DNA of 64,000 nt, taken from Stutzerimonas azotifigens (lineage in GTDB: Bacteria > Pseudomonadota > Gammaproteobacteria > Pseudomonadales > Pseudomonadaceae). The notes beneath the pieces were generated by a model, which saw only the letters and a program-made list of their open reading frames with translations, did no database searches and was not told the DNA's origin. Where the stretch lies: positions 248,001-312,000 of the forward strand of contig NZ_JAAMRF010000003.1 in NCBI RefSeq assembly GCF_013522725.1. The letters run 5' to 3'. Shown here in pieces: positions 55,184 through 64,000 of the stretch. The translations under genes and the position numbers were made by a program. Numbering within the stretch: the stretch's first letter is position 1; each line of letters opens with the position of its first letter.

Positions 55184-56578
55184 TCAGCGTGAGGCGAGCA
55201 AGGCCCGGCCGCGGGCGACCGCGGCGCGAACCTGGGCTGGCGCAGTGCCGCCGATGTGGTCGCGGGCGTTGACCGAGCCTTCCAGGGTCAGCACGGCGAA
55301 CACGTCTTCGCCGATCTGGTCGCTGAAGCGGCGCAGCTCATCCAGGCTCATTTCGGCCAGATCCTTGCCCGAGTCGACCCCGTACTTCACCGCATGGCCG
55401 ACGATTTCGTGGCAGTCGCGGAACGGTAAGCCCTTGCGCACCAGGTAGTCGGCCAGGTCCGTCGCGGTCGAGAACCCGCGGCGGGCCGCTTCGCGCATGA
55501 CCTCGCGCTTGGGCTTGATCGCCGGAACCATGTCGGCGAAGGCGCGCAGCGAGTCGCGCAGCGTATCGGCGGCGTCGAACAGCGGCTCTTTGTCTTCCTG
55601 GTTGTCCTTGTTGTAGGCCAGCGGTTGGCCCTTCATTAGGGTCAGCAGGCCGGTGAGTGCGCCGAACACGCGGCCGGTCTTGCCACGTACGAGCTCCGGC
55701 ACGTCGGGGTTCTTCTTCTGCGGCATGATCGAGGAGCCGGTGCAGAAACGGTCGGGCAGGTCGATGAACTGGAACTGCGCGCTGGTCCAGAGCACCAGCT
55801 CTTCGGAGAAGCGCGACAGGTGCATCATGGCGAGCGACGCGGCGGCGCAGAATTCGATGGCGAAATCACGATCGGATACGCCGTCGAGGGAGTTACCGGA
55901 AACGGCTTCGAAACCGAGCAGCTCGCAGGTGATTTCCCGCTGGATCGGGTAGGTGGTGCCGGCCAGCGCGGCCGAGCCGAGCGGCATGCGGTTGACCCGC
56001 TTGCGGCAGTCGACCAGGCGTTCATGGTCACGCGAAAGCATCTCGAACCAGGCCAGCAGGTGATGGCCGAAGGTTACCGGTTGCGCGGTCTGCAGGTGGG
56101 TGAAGCCCGGCATGATGGTGTCGGCTTCGGCCTCGGCAAGGCCGAGCAGGCCTTCCTGCAGACGGGTGAGCTCGGCGAGGATCAGGTCGATCTCGTCGCG
56201 CAGCCAGAGGCGGATGTCGGTGGCCACCTGGTCGTTGCGCGAGCGGCCGGTGTGCAGCTTCTTGCCGGTCACGCCGATGCGATCGGTCAGGCGCGCCTCG
56301 ATGTTCATGTGCACGTCTTCGAGATCGACACGCCAATCGAACTGGCCGGCTTCGATTTCGGCCTGGATTTCCTTGAGCCCCGCCTCGATGGCGTCGCGCT
56401 CTTCGGCGGTCAGTACGCCTGCTTTCGCCAGCATGGTGGCGTGGGCGATCGAGCCCATGATGTCGTGGCGGTAGAGGCGCTTGTCGAACTCGACGGAGGC
56501 GGTGAAACGGGCGACGAAGGCGTCGACGGGCTCGCTGAAACGGCCGCCCCAGGACTGGTTGGTCTTGTCGTTGCTCAT
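55184..56578 (-). CDS. argH: Argininosuccinate lyase
   Basis: A 464-residue enzyme splitting argininosuccinate into arginine and fumarate. The superfamily signature [16 protein letters not shown] is intact, along with [17 protein letters not shown] and [14 protein letters not shown]. It is divergent from algZ; argH-algZR-hemCD is the conserved Pseudomonas arrangement. GGTTTT-like spacing gives no strong ribosome site, but [14 protein letters not shown] is the usual N-terminus. Confidence 0.97.
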   Translation of the reverse strand: MSNDKTNQSWGGRFSEPVDAFVARFTASVEFDKRLYRHDIMGSIAHATMLAKAGVLTAEERDAIEAGLKEIQAEIEAGQFDWRVDLEDVHMNIEARLTDRIGVTGKKLHTGRSRNDQVATDIRLWLRDEIDLILAELTRLQEGLLGLAEAEADTIMPGFTHLQTAQPVTFGHHLLAWFEMLSRDHERLVDCRKRVNRMPLGSAALAGTTYPIQREITCELLGFEAVSGNSLDGVSDRDFAIEFCAAASLAMMHLSRFSEELVLWTSAQFQFIDLPDRFCTGSSIMPQKKNPDVPELVRGKTGRVFGALTGLLTLMKGQPLAYNKDNQEDKEPLFDAADTLRDSLRAFADMVPAIKPKREVMREAARRGFSTATDLADYLVRKGLPFRDCHEIVGHAVKYGVDSGKDLAEMSLDELRRFSDQIGEDVFAVLTLEGSVNARDHIGGTAPAQVRAAVARGRALLASR

Positions 56579-56798
56579 GAATGCGCTCGCTGAAATCTCG
56601 GGACCGGAAGAGGGGCCAGATCATAACAGGGAAGGGCGCGCTGCCGGATGCGGGGCTTCGCTCGGTTTTGCCGCGGCGCACACGTTCGCGCCGAGCTCGC
56701 CTCGCTAGACTCGCCCGCACGGCGTAGCCAGCCGCCTTTTCCATCCTCGCGGCCGATTGCTTTTGCAGGGCCGCCACGCGGAAACTCTGCGCATGCGA

Positions 56799-57875
56799 AT
56801 GTCCTGGTTCAAACGGGCGAAACCGCCCGCCCCCTCCGATGATTTCTTCGTGCCGGAGCTATGCCAGTCGGAGGCATTGCTCGCGCTGGTGCTGCTCGCC
56901 GAGCTGCTGGTGCTGGTCTTGGTGCTCGCCGAGCCGATGCAGCCCGGCTTCAATTGGGTGCGCCTGGCGCTGACCTCGCTCTTCGTGCAATGGATCGTGC
57001 TGTTGTCGGCGGGCATGCTCTGCCAGCTGCGTCCGTTGCTGGCTCGACTGAGCGCCTCCCTGGCCGGCGTGCTGTGCTGCGTGCTGGTGGTCGGGCTGAC
57101 GCTGGCCTGCACCGCCGTGGCCGATATCTACCAGCTCGGCGGCCCACTGCAGCGTGCAGGGGAGGTCAACCTGTACCTGCGCCACGCGCTCATCAGCCTG
57201 ATCATGTCGGGACTGCTGCTGCGCTATTTCTATCTGCAAAGCCAGTGGCGGCGACAGGAGCAGGCCGAGCTGCGGGCGCGAATCGAATCGCTGCAGGCGC
57301 GGATCCGCCCGCATTTCCTGTTCAACAGCCTCAACAGCATCGCCAGCCTGGTGCCGGTCGATGCGCAGAAGGCCGAGCAGGCGGTGCTGGACCTCTCCGA
57401 CCTGTTTCGCGCCAGCCTGGCCAAGCCGGGCACGCTGGTGCCCTGGCGCGACGAGCTGTTGCTGGCGCACCGTTACCTGTCGATCGAACAGTATCGGCTC
57501 GGCGAGCGCCTGCAGATGGATTGGCAGATCGACGAGGTGCCGGAGGATCTGCCGATCCCGCAACTGACGCTGCAGCCGCTGCTGGAAAATGCCCTGATCT
57601 ACGGAATCCAGCCGCGCATCGAAGGCGGTCTGGTCTGCGTCGAAGCCCATTACCGCGACGGAGAATTTTTCCTGCGGGTCAGCAATCCCTACGACGAAGC
57701 CGCTCAAGTGCAGCCCTCACGCGGCACCAATCAAGGCCTGCACAACATCGATGCACGTTTAGCGGCACTTTTCGGGCCGCGCGCGAGTCTCAGCGTGGAG
57801 CGGCGTAACGGCCGCCACTACACCTGTCTACGCTATCCTTGTGCGAGACAAAAGCAGGAACCCAGAGCTATATGA
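56799..57875 (+). CDS. algZ: LytS-type sensor histidine kinase AlgZ (FimS)
   Basis: A 358-residue membrane kinase. Four membrane segments lie in the first ~150 residues, then a LytS-family kinase domain with RPHFLFNSLNSIASL, in which the His is the presumed phospho-acceptor, and an ATPase lid (TLQPLLENALIYGIQP, GTNQGLHNID). AlgZ signals to AlgR, controlling alginate, twitching and virulence in P. aeruginosa. MSWFKRAKP at 56799 is taken as start; ATG at 56793 is possible. The stop overlaps the algR ATG by 4 nt. Confidence 0.93.
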   Translation: MSWFKRAKPPAPSDDFFVPELCQSEALLALVLLAELLVLVLVLAEPMQPGFNWVRLALTSLFVQWIVLLSAGMLCQLRPLLARLSASLAGVLCCVLVVGLTLACTAVADIYQLGGPLQRAGEVNLYLRHALISLIMSGLLLRYFYLQSQWRRQEQAELRARIESLQARIRPHFLFNSLNSIASLVPVDAQKAEQAVLDLSDLFRASLAKPGTLVPWRDELLLAHRYLSIEQYRLGERLQMDWQIDEVPEDLPIPQLTLQPLLENALIYGIQPRIEGGLVCVEAHYRDGEFFLRVSNPYDEAAQVQPSRGTNQGLHNIDARLAALFGPRASLSVERRNGRHYTCLRYPCARQKQEPRAI

Positions 57876-58618
57876 ATGTCCTGATTGTCGATGACGAACC
57901 TCTAGCGCGCGAGCGCCTCAGCCGACTGGTAGGTGATCTCGACGGCTATCGAGTACTGGAGCCAGCCGCGAGCAATGGCGAGGAGGCTCTGGCCCTGATC
58001 GATGACCTGCGGCCCGATGTCGTATTGCTCGACATCCGGATGCCCGGTCTCGATGGTCTGCAGGTAGCCGCGAAACTCTGCGAACGAGATGCCCCGCCTG
58101 CGGTGATTTTCTGCACTGCCCATGATGAATTCGCGCTCGAAGCCTTCCAGGTCAGCGCCGTTGGGTATCTGGTAAAGCCGGTGCGCCAGGAAAACCTGGC
58201 CGAGGCCTTGCGCAAGGCCGAGCGACCCAACCGCGTCCAGCTCGCGGCCCTGACCCGGCCGGCCGCGGTGAGTGGGGCCGGTGCCCGCAGCCACATCAGC
58301 GCCCGGACCCGCAAGGGCATCGAGCTGATCCCGCTGGAGCAGGTCATCTACTTCATCGCCGACCACAAGTACGTCACCCTGCGCCATGAGGGCGGCGAGG
58401 TGCTGCTGGATGAACCGCTCAAGGCGCTCGAAGACGAGTTCGGCGATCGCTTCGTGCGCATCCACCGCAACGCACTGGTCTACCGCGATCGCATCGAGCG
58501 CCTGCAGCGCACGCCGCTGGGACATTTCCAGCTGTTCCTCAAGGGACTCGAAGGCGAGGCGCTGACGGTCAGCCGACGCCACGTCGCCGGGGTGCGCAAG
58601 TTGATGCAGAATCTCTGA
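57872..58618 (+). CDS. algR: LytTR-type response regulator AlgR
   Basis: A 248-residue regulator. The receiver domain has the acidic pair (LIVDDEPLARERL) and phospho-acceptor Asp54 (VVLLDIRMPG). The C-terminal LytTR DNA-binding domain shows FIADHKYVTLRHEGGEVLL and FVRIHRNALVYRDRI. In P. aeruginosa it activates algD, fimU and other targets. The start is ATG at 57872, overlapping algZ by 4 nt; the open frame upstream belongs to algZ. It is followed by a hairpin, then hemC. Confidence 0.96.
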   Translation: MNVLIVDDEPLARERLSRLVGDLDGYRVLEPAASNGEEALALIDDLRPDVVLLDIRMPGLDGLQVAAKLCERDAPPAVIFCTAHDEFALEAFQVSAVGYLVKPVRQENLAEALRKAERPNRVQLAALTRPAAVSGAGARSHISARTRKGIELIPLEQVIYFIADHKYVTLRHEGGEVLLDEPLKALEDEFGDRFVRIHRNALVYRDRIERLQRTPLGHFQLFLKGLEGEALTVSRRHVAGVRKLMQNL

Positions 58619-58655
58619 GAAGCGGCCTGAAGCGTGAAGTGAAAGTGGAAGGAGC

Positions 58656-58676
58656 CTGACGGCGCTTCGGCGTCAG
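58656..58676 (+). terminator. Possible hairpin after algR
   Basis: CTGACG / CGTCAG, a 6-bp stem with a GCGCTTCGG loop, 37 nt after the algR stop. There is no T-tract. The rest of the algR-hemC gap (164 nt) is purine-rich followed by pyrimidine-rich sequence and holds no gene. Confidence 0.4.
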
Positions 58677-58782
58677 TCCGTCCTCTGATTCGCTTCCAGC
58701 TGCCTTCCTTGATCCCGGCCAGCCCAGCCCGCGCTTTGAGCCTGTTATCATCGCCTGCAGTTCATCTTCTCTGGAATTGCAC

Positions 58783-59721
58783 ATGCTCCGCGAAATCCGC
58801 ATCGCCACACGCAAGAGCGCGTTGGCTCTCTGGCAGGCCGAATACGTCAAGGCCCGCCTGGAACAGGCGCACCCCGGCCTGAGCGTCAGCCTGGTGCCGA
58901 TGGTCAGTCGCGGCGACAAGCTGCTCGATGCGCCGCTAGCGAAAATCGGCGGCAAGGGCCTGTTCGTCAAAGAGCTGGAAACGGCGTTGCTGGAGAACGA
59001 AGCCGACATCGCCGTGCACTCCATGAAGGACGTGCCGATGGAATTTCCCGAGGGCCTGGGCCTGTATTGCATCTGCGAGCGCGAAGACCCACGCGACGCC
59101 TTCGTCTCCAACACATACGAGAACCTCGACGCGCTGCCGGCCGGCAGTGTGGTGGGCACCTCCAGCCTGCGTCGCCAGGCGCAGCTGCTGGCGCGGCGCC
59201 CTGACCTGAAAATCCAGTTCCTTCGCGGCAACGTCAATACGCGCCTGGCCAAGCTCGACGCTGGCGAATACAACGCCATCATCCTGGCCGCCGCCGGCCT
59301 GATTCGCCTGGGCTTTGCCGACCGCATCCGCTCGAGCATGAGCGTCGAAGACAGCCTGCCGGCGGGCGGACAGGGCGCAGTCGGCATCGAGTGCCGCACC
59401 GCCGACCATGAAATCCACGCGCTGCTCGGTCCGTTGCACCATGCCGCCACCGAATGGCGGGTGCTGGCCGAGCGGGCATTGAACCGCCACCTCAACGGCG
59501 GCTGCCAGGTGCCGATCGCCTGTTATGCGATTCTCGAAGGTGACCAGCTCTGGCTGCGTGGCCTGGTTGGCCAGCCTGACGGCAGCCTGCTGCTGCGTGC
59601 CGAAGACCGTGCTCCGGTGACCGAGGCGCAGGCATTGGGCGTGCGGGTGGCCGATGCGCTGCTGGCCCAGGGCGCCGAAGGCATCCTGAGCGCCATCTAC
59701 GGCGAGGCCGACGACGCGTGA
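58783..59721 (+). CDS. hemC: Hydroxymethylbilane synthase (porphobilinogen deaminase)
   Basis: A 312-residue enzyme joining four porphobilinogens to hydroxymethylbilane for haem. The dipyrromethane cofactor cysteine lies in [12 protein letters not shown]; substrate-binding arginines are in [20 protein letters not shown]. The start is ATG at 58783 ([18 protein letters not shown]); a TTG two codons earlier was rejected. Its end overlaps hemD by 4 nt (GTGA), so the two are translationally coupled. Confidence 0.97.
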   Translation: MLREIRIATRKSALALWQAEYVKARLEQAHPGLSVSLVPMVSRGDKLLDAPLAKIGGKGLFVKELETALLENEADIAVHSMKDVPMEFPEGLGLYCICEREDPRDAFVSNTYENLDALPAGSVVGTSSLRRQAQLLARRPDLKIQFLRGNVNTRLAKLDAGEYNAIILAAAGLIRLGFADRIRSSMSVEDSLPAGGQGAVGIECRTADHEIHALLGPLHHAATEWRVLAERALNRHLNGGCQVPIACYAILEGDQLWLRGLVGQPDGSLLLRAEDRAPVTEAQALGVRVADALLAQGAEGILSAIYGEADDA

Positions 59722-60485
59722 CCGGTTGGCGGCTGCTGCTGACCCGTCCCGCCGACGAGTGTGCGGCGCTGGCTGCCACGCTTGTCGGGCATGGAATCCA
59801 CAGCGCCAGTCTGCCGTTGCTGCAGATCGAACCGCTGCCCGAGACCCCGGAACAGCGCAGCCTCATTCTCGAACTCGACCGTTACGCCGCGGTGGTGGTG
59901 GTCAGCAAGCCTGCGGCAAGGTTGGGGCTGGCGCTGATCGATCGCTACTGGCCACAACCTCCCTTCGACCAGCACTGGTTCAGCGTCGGCGCGGCCACCG
60001 GTGCGCTGCTCGAGGACTATGGGCTGCGGGTCAGCTGGCCGGCGTCGAGCGATGACAGCGAAGCCTTGCTGGCATTGCCCGAACTTGCGGTGGCGCTCTC
60101 GCGGCCTGCGCCCCGGGTGTTGATCCTGCGCGGTGAAGGCGGCCGTGAGCTGATCACGCAGACGCTGCGCGAGCGCGGCGTGCAGGTCGATAGCCTGGAG
60201 CTTTATCGCCGTAGCCTGCCCGAGTACGCGCCTGGAACACTCGCCGGGCAGCTTGAGGCGGAACGCCTGAACGGCGTGGTGGTCAGCAGTGGGCAGGGCC
60301 TGCAATCGTTGCACGACATTGCAGGTGCCCGCTGGCCGCTGACGCAGCCACTGTTCGTGCCCAGCCCGCGGGTCGCCTCGATGGCGCGCGAGCTGGGCGT
60401 CAAAGACGTCGTCGATTGCCGTGGCGCCAGTGCCGCGGCCCTGCTGGCGGCGTTGCGGGACAACCCCGTGCCGGCCGCTCCCTGA
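59718..60485 (+). CDS. hemD: Uroporphyrinogen-III synthase
   Basis: A 255-residue enzyme that cyclises hydroxymethylbilane with ring-D inversion. HemD sequences are weakly conserved; here the N-terminus ([16 protein letters not shown]) and the central [13 protein letters not shown] and C-terminal [11 protein letters not shown] agree with the family. The start is GTG at 59718, overlapping hemC by 4 nt. It is followed after 16 nt by hemX. Confidence 0.93.
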   Translation: MTGWRLLLTRPADECAALAATLVGHGIHSASLPLLQIEPLPETPEQRSLILELDRYAAVVVVSKPAARLGLALIDRYWPQPPFDQHWFSVGAATGALLEDYGLRVSWPASSDDSEALLALPELAVALSRPAPRVLILRGEGGRELITQTLRERGVQVDSLELYRRSLPEYAPGTLAGQLEAERLNGVVVSSGQGLQSLHDIAGARWPLTQPLFVPSPRVASMARELGVKDVVDCRGASAAALLAALRDNPVPAAP

Positions 60486-60501
60486 TGCAAAGGATGGAAA
60501 C

Positions 60502-61692
60502 GTGAGCGAAGCAGATCAGAAAGACCCGCAGAAACCCGAATCCGGTGAGCCGATTCCGCCAGCAACGGCAGCTCCTGCAAAGCCAACTCCGACAAAACCG
60601 GCCGGACCGACGCCGAACGCCGGCCGATCGTCCAGTGCCATCGCTTCGCTGGCTTTGCTGATTGGCCTGGTCGGCGCTGCGGTTGGTGGCTACAGCTTCT
60701 GGCAGCTCCAGCAATACAGTCAGCAGCAGGAGCAGCAGGAGCAGCAGCTGGGCGAATTGCAGCAGTCAGCGCAGCAGACCCGGCGTCTGGCCGAGCGTGA
60801 AGGTGAGCTCGATTCGCGTTTGCAGCGGCTCGAGCGTCTGCCCTCCGCCGACGAGCTGGAAGAGCGCCGACGCCTGCTGAGCAATCTGCAGCGCGACCAG
60901 CAGCGCCTGTCCGGTCGGGTCGAGCAGGTCCTGGGTGCCAGCCGTGAAGAATGGCGTCTGGCCGAGGCCGAACACCTGTTGCGGATGGCCATGCTGCGCC
61001 TGTCGGCGATGCAGGATGTGAACAGCGCCGAGGCGCTGCTGGAGGAGTCGGACATTATCCTGCGCGAGCAGAACGATCCGGCGGCCTATGGCGCGCGCCA
61101 GCAATTGCTCGAAGGGCTCGAAGCCTTGCGCAGCCTGCCCGAGCTCGATCGCACCGGACTCTTCCTGCAGCTTGGCGCGCTGCGTGGGCAAAGCGCACAG
61201 CTGAGCGCGCTTGCGCCCGAATTCGAGGTGGGCAGCGAGATTGCGGTCGGTGCCGATGCGCCGCGCTGGCGGCAATGGCTCGACGAGCTGACCCGTTACG
61301 TGCGCATCGATCTGGATGCCGAAAACGACGTCAAGCCGCTGCTGGCTGGACAGAGCCTCGGCCAGGTGCGTCTGGCGCTGTCGCTGGCCATCGAGCAGGC
61401 GCAATGGGCAGTGCTCAACGGCAATACCGAGGTCTATCGGCAATCGCTCGAGCAGGCGCGCTCGATGCTTCAGGACCACTTCAGCGAGGACAACGGCCAG
61501 GCCCGTGGGCTGCGTGAACGCATCGAGGCGCTGCGTGATCGTCAGGTCGCGGTCGAGCTGCCGGACCTGGCACCCGCCCTGAAGGCGCTGCAGGGCTATA
61601 TCCGCAAGCGCGAGACGCCCTCGCTCGAAGGCGAAGCCGACCAGGCTCGGCAGCCGGCTGAGCAGGTCGATGGCGAGGGCCAGGGACTATGA
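60502..61692 (+). CDS. hemX: HemX-type membrane-anchored protein
   Basis: A 396-residue protein with a Pro/Ala/Thr-rich cytoplasmic N-terminus, a single membrane segment (SAIASLALLIGLVGAAVGG), a Gln-rich coiled coil (QQQEQQEQQLGELQQSAQQT) and a periplasmic helical domain. It is often annotated as uroporphyrin-III C-methyltransferase, but it lacks a methyltransferase domain; its role in haem synthesis is unclear. The start is GTG at 60502, with AAGGATGGAAA upstream. It overlaps hemY by 4 nt. Confidence 0.9.
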   Translation: MSEADQKDPQKPESGEPIPPATAAPAKPTPTKPAGPTPNAGRSSSAIASLALLIGLVGAAVGGYSFWQLQQYSQQQEQQEQQLGELQQSAQQTRRLAEREGELDSRLQRLERLPSADELEERRRLLSNLQRDQQRLSGRVEQVLGASREEWRLAEAEHLLRMAMLRLSAMQDVNSAEALLEESDIILREQNDPAAYGARQQLLEGLEALRSLPELDRTGLFLQLGALRGQSAQLSALAPEFEVGSEIAVGADAPRWRQWLDELTRYVRIDLDAENDVKPLLAGQSLGQVRLALSLAIEQAQWAVLNGNTEVYRQSLEQARSMLQDHFSEDNGQARGLRERIEALRDRQVAVELPDLAPALKALQGYIRKRETPSLEGEADQARQPAEQVDGEGQGL

Positions 61693-62918
61693 AACGCTCC
61701 GCGCTGGTCTTGCTGCTGATACTGGTCTGCCTAGGCGCGCTCGGCTGGGCCGTCAGCCAGAGCGCCGGTTATGTGCTGATCACCTACGATCGCTTCCGTT
61801 ACGAATCGACCTTCTGGATATTCCTCGCGCTGCTGGCTTGCCTGTGGTTGTTGGCGGTGCTGGTGCACTGGTTGCTGGGCCTGCTGTACGTGTCGGGCAC
61901 GCTGGTCAATCCCTGGTCGCGCCGACATCGCGAGCGGCGGGTCGAGCGGGCCTCGCAGAAGGGGCTGCGCGAGCTCGCCGAAGGTCAATGGGGCCCCGCG
62001 CTCGAGCATCTGCGCGCTGCCGCCGGGCATGACCGCAAGCCGCTCGTGCATTACCTGGGCGCCGCCCGCGCGGCCAACGAGCTCGGTGACTACGCGCAAA
62101 GCGACGAATTGCTGCGCGAGGCTCGGGAGCGCGAGCCCGATGCCGCATTGGCCGTTGGTCTGACCCAGGCGCAGTTGCAGATCGCCCGGGGCGATTACGT
62201 GCAGGCGCGCGAGTCGCTGGCGCTGTTGCGCGAACAGAAGCCTCGTCATCCGCAGGTGCTGATCCTACTTCAGCAGCTGTACGTGCAGCTCGAAGAGTGG
62301 TCGGCGCTCTGCCGCCTGCTGCCCGAACTGCGCAAGCACAAGGTGCTGCCTGCCGAACGCCTCGACGAGCTGGAACGTCTGGCCTGGGCAGCTGCGCTCG
62401 AGCAGGCCGGTCAGCCCTCGCTGGCGCAGGACGAGGCCCTGCAGACGCTCAACCAGCAATGGCAAACGATGCCCAACGCTCTGCGCGCCGAGCCGGCGCT
62501 GGTCGAAGTCTATGCTGCCGGTCTTGCGCGGCTGGGGGCCGAGGAAAAGGCCGAGGAGACATTGCTGGCGGCCATCCGGAAACGCTTCGACTCCCGCCTG
62601 GTGGAACTCTACGGACAGGTCAGAGGCCGTGACGGGGCGCGTCAGCTGGCCCAGGCCGAGGGCTGGCTGAAGGATCATCCCGAAGATGCCGTACTGCTGC
62701 TCACCCTGGGACGTCTGAGCGCGCGCAACGAATTGTGGGGCAAGGCGCGCGACTATCTGGAAGCGAGTTTGCGTTTCGAATTCCGGCCGCAGACGTGCGC
62801 CGAACTCGCTCGCCTGCTCGCCCGTTTGGGCGAGGTGGAGCGCAGCAATCAACTGTTCCAGCAGGGGCTCGGCATCGTCGAGCGAAATTTGCCTGCCACT
62901 GTGCAGGCACCTCGCTAG
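61689..62918 (+). CDS. hemY: HemY-type TPR membrane protein
   Basis: A 409-residue protein. Two membrane segments lie in the first ~65 residues (LVLLLILVCLGALGWAVS; STFWIFLALLACLWLLAVLV), followed by a cytoplasmic or periplasmic TPR array (QWGPALEHLRAAAGHD, GDYVQARESLALLREQKPRH). This gamma-proteobacterial HemY is unrelated to protoporphyrinogen oxidase HemY of Bacillus. It completes the hemC-hemD-hemX-hemY operon, as in P. aeruginosa. Confidence 0.92.
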   Translation: MKRSALVLLLILVCLGALGWAVSQSAGYVLITYDRFRYESTFWIFLALLACLWLLAVLVHWLLGLLYVSGTLVNPWSRRHRERRVERASQKGLRELAEGQWGPALEHLRAAAGHDRKPLVHYLGAARAANELGDYAQSDELLREAREREPDAALAVGLTQAQLQIARGDYVQARESLALLREQKPRHPQVLILLQQLYVQLEEWSALCRLLPELRKHKVLPAERLDELERLAWAAALEQAGQPSLAQDEALQTLNQQWQTMPNALRAEPALVEVYAAGLARLGAEEKAEETLLAAIRKRFDSRLVELYGQVRGRDGARQLAQAEGWLKDHPEDAVLLLTLGRLSARNELWGKARDYLEASLRFEFRPQTCAELARLLARLGEVERSNQLFQQGLGIVERNLPATVQAPR

Positions 62919-63164
62919 GGGAAACATCAGGGTTGCCGACGGCATCCCCGGCGGCGAAACAGCAGCGGCTGCAAGGCCCTGCAACAATGCGGAGCGCTTT
63001 TTCGTCGGCCTTGGGTTGATGCACTGATCGGGTCGGCATAGTCTGCCCAGGTACGACGGAAAACCGCCATTCGCGCACATCCTGTCCCCAAGCCATCACC
63101 GAATGACAAAAAAACGTCTCGGAATAAGGCGCAAAGCATTAACGATTAGGGAAGTGAGGTCATC

Positions 63165-63629
63165 ATGCTCGAGAGCTGTCGGAACGCCCAGGAACGCTGG
63201 GGTGGTGTGCATATGCTGATCGATCGCTGGCTGCAAGAGCGTCATCAGCTGATCCAGGCGCATGATGAGTTGCTCGGAAACGCCGAGGCTGTGACACGGC
63301 AGATGCTGCAGAGGTATTGCGAAATTCTGGTGGACTACGTCTCAGCCGGTCATTTCGAGATCTACGAGCAGTTGCTCAACGAAGCCGAAGCCTTCGGCGA
63401 CAAGCGCGGCCTGGAGCTGGCCAAGCAGATCTATCCGCGGATCGAGGCGATCACCGAGGTTGCGTTGGCTTTCAACGATCGTTGCGAAACCGGCGACTGC
63501 CACGACAGCCCCGGCCTCTCTTCGGAGATCACGCGCCTCGGCCAGCTGCTGCACGAGCGCTTCGAGCTCGAGGACTGCCTGATCGAAGTCCTGCACACGG
63601 CCCACAAGCAGCCAGCCGCCACCGCCTGA
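63165..63629 (+). CDS. algQ: Anti-sigma-70 factor AlgQ (Rsd family)
   Basis: A 154-residue helical-bundle protein of the Rsd/AlgQ family ([20 protein letters not shown] at the start; [24 protein letters not shown] body). AlgQ binds sigma-70 region 4 and shifts RNA polymerase to alternative sigma factors; in P. aeruginosa it affects alginate and pyoverdine genes. GAGGTCATC before ATG 63165 acts as the ribosome site. The 246-nt gap before it lacks the dsbH gene found there in P. aeruginosa. Confidence 0.95.
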   Translation: MLESCRNAQERWGGVHMLIDRWLQERHQLIQAHDELLGNAEAVTRQMLQRYCEILVDYVSAGHFEIYEQLLNEAEAFGDKRGLELAKQIYPRIEAITEVALAFNDRCETGDCHDSPGLSSEITRLGQLLHERFELEDCLIEVLHTAHKQPAATA

Positions 63630-63723
63630 TCCTCAGGCCTTCAAAGTCACGCCGCGCGGGTGCCTCCAGGCAACCGCGTCAGGTGCCGGCCAGGCGTGCT
63701 GAATCATCCGTTCGTGGTGTTGG

Positions 63724-63741
63724 CGCCCCGTCGGAGGGGCG
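63724..63741 (+). terminator. Hairpin between algQ and algP
   Basis: CGCCCC / GGGGCG 6-bp stem with GTCGGA loop, about 95 nt after the algQ stop. It is followed by TCTAGTATGG, which looks more like a -10 (TAGTAT) for algP than a T-tract. Terminator function is uncertain. Confidence 0.4.
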
Positions 63742-63780
63742 TCTAGTATGGCTCCAACCCATACGCCAGGAGGCGCCGAG

Positions 63781-64000
63781 ATGCCCGCTAAGAAAAAGGC
63801 CGTCACCACCCCGCTGCACCTGTTGCAACAGCTGTCCAGCAGCCTGATCGAACACCTCGATAAAGCCTGCCAGCAGGCGCTGGCGGACGCCGAGGCAACG
63901 CTGGCCAAGCTCGAGAAGCAACGCGGCAAGGCCGACGAGAAGCTCTACAAGGCGCGGGCCAAGCTCGACGAGGCGACCAGCGCCGGCAAGGGCAAGGCGC
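63781..64000 (+). CDS. algP: Transcriptional regulator AlgP, 5' part
   Basis: The first 73 codons of AlgP (AlgR3), cut by the right edge. The visible part is MPAKKKAVTTPLHLLQQLSS, then a helical region (SLIEHLDKACQQALADAEAT) leading into Lys/Ala-rich sequence. Full AlgP has a histone H1-like C-terminus of KPAA repeats outside this window. It regulates algD transcription in P. aeruginosa. GGAGG at 63769-63773 precedes ATG 63781 by 7 nt. Confidence 0.92.
   Translation, partial: MPAKKKAVTTPLHLLQQLSSSLIEHLDKACQQALADAEATLAKLEKQRGKADEKLYKARAKLDEATSAGKGKA

Overview
The window is GC-rich chromosomal DNA from a gamma-proteobacterium of the Pseudomonadaceae, most likely a Stutzerimonas (Pseudomonas stutzeri group) strain. 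The assignment is inferred. Long blocks keep the gene content and order I recall from Pseudomonas aeruginosa PA5335 down to PA5253: yicC-rph-crc-pyrE, argB-algC-dut-coaBC-radC, pauB/dadR/dadA/pauR/cytochrome c5/xpt, rep-GGDEF/EAL, comM-ubiK-glnK-amtB-yjbQ-sutA, HAD-xerC-DUF484-dapF-lysA-lptM-cyaY-rnk-cyaA, argH-algZR-hemCDXY-algQ-algP. The second ammonium transporter gene directly after glnK-amtB is an arrangement known from P. stutzeri A1501. No tRNA, rRNA, CRISPR array, insertion sequence, prophage or integrase of a mobile element was seen.

Layout. 1-4.1 kb: yicC (cut by the left edge), rph, a small membrane protein, crc, pyrE and a periplasmic coiled-coil protein. 4.4-9.6 kb: a minus-strand operon coaBC-dut-algC-argB (CoA, dUTP hydrolysis, exopolysaccharide precursor, arginine). 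9.9-10.6 kb: radC. 10.6-19.8 kb: an accessory-looking block where rpmB-rpmG would be expected. It holds a polytopic membrane protein, a hotdog thioesterase, a 3-hydroxyacyl-CoA dehydrogenase, a TAXI solute-binding protein without its permease, a chemoreceptor behind a sigma-28-like promoter, an Mpo1-like protein, an unknown periplasmic protein and a phospholipase-D-like lipoprotein. 19.8-26.1 kb: amine and D-amino-acid catabolism (pauB-like oxidase, dadR, dadA, ridA, pauR-like regulator), cytochrome c5, a cupin and xpt; the usual dadX is missing. 26.2-30.0 kb: a small island with a DUF1080 protein, a GAPDH and a hybrid sensor kinase. 30.0-36.1 kb: rep, a c-di-GMP enzyme and a Cache chemoreceptor.

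36.1-42.3 kb: comM and ubiK diverge from a nitrogen-control operon glnK-amtB1-amtB2. That operon carries a clear sigma-54 promoter and an NtrC-like enhancer about 110 bp upstream of the predicted start. yjbQ and sutA follow, with good terminators. 42.3-47.0 kb: a tight minus-strand operon lptM-lysA-dapF-DUF484-xerC-HAD. 47.1-51.7 kb: cyaY, rnk, the class I adenylate cyclase and two small proteins. 51.9-55.0 kb: a sugar-cation-type MFS transporter, CorA and an unknown membrane protein. 55.2-64 kb: argH, the AlgZ/AlgR two-component system, hemC-hemD-hemX-hemY, the sigma-70 binding protein AlgQ and the start of algP (cut by the right edge).

The window is mainly conserved core genome. I found no gene cluster that clearly amounts to an undescribed system. 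The best leads are the double-Amt nitrogen operon with its regulatory region, the two non-syntenic inserts at 10.6-19.8 kb and 26.2-30.0 kb, the polytopic protein with an internal repeat at 10.6-11.9 kb, and a chemoreceptor with a C-terminal sensor region.
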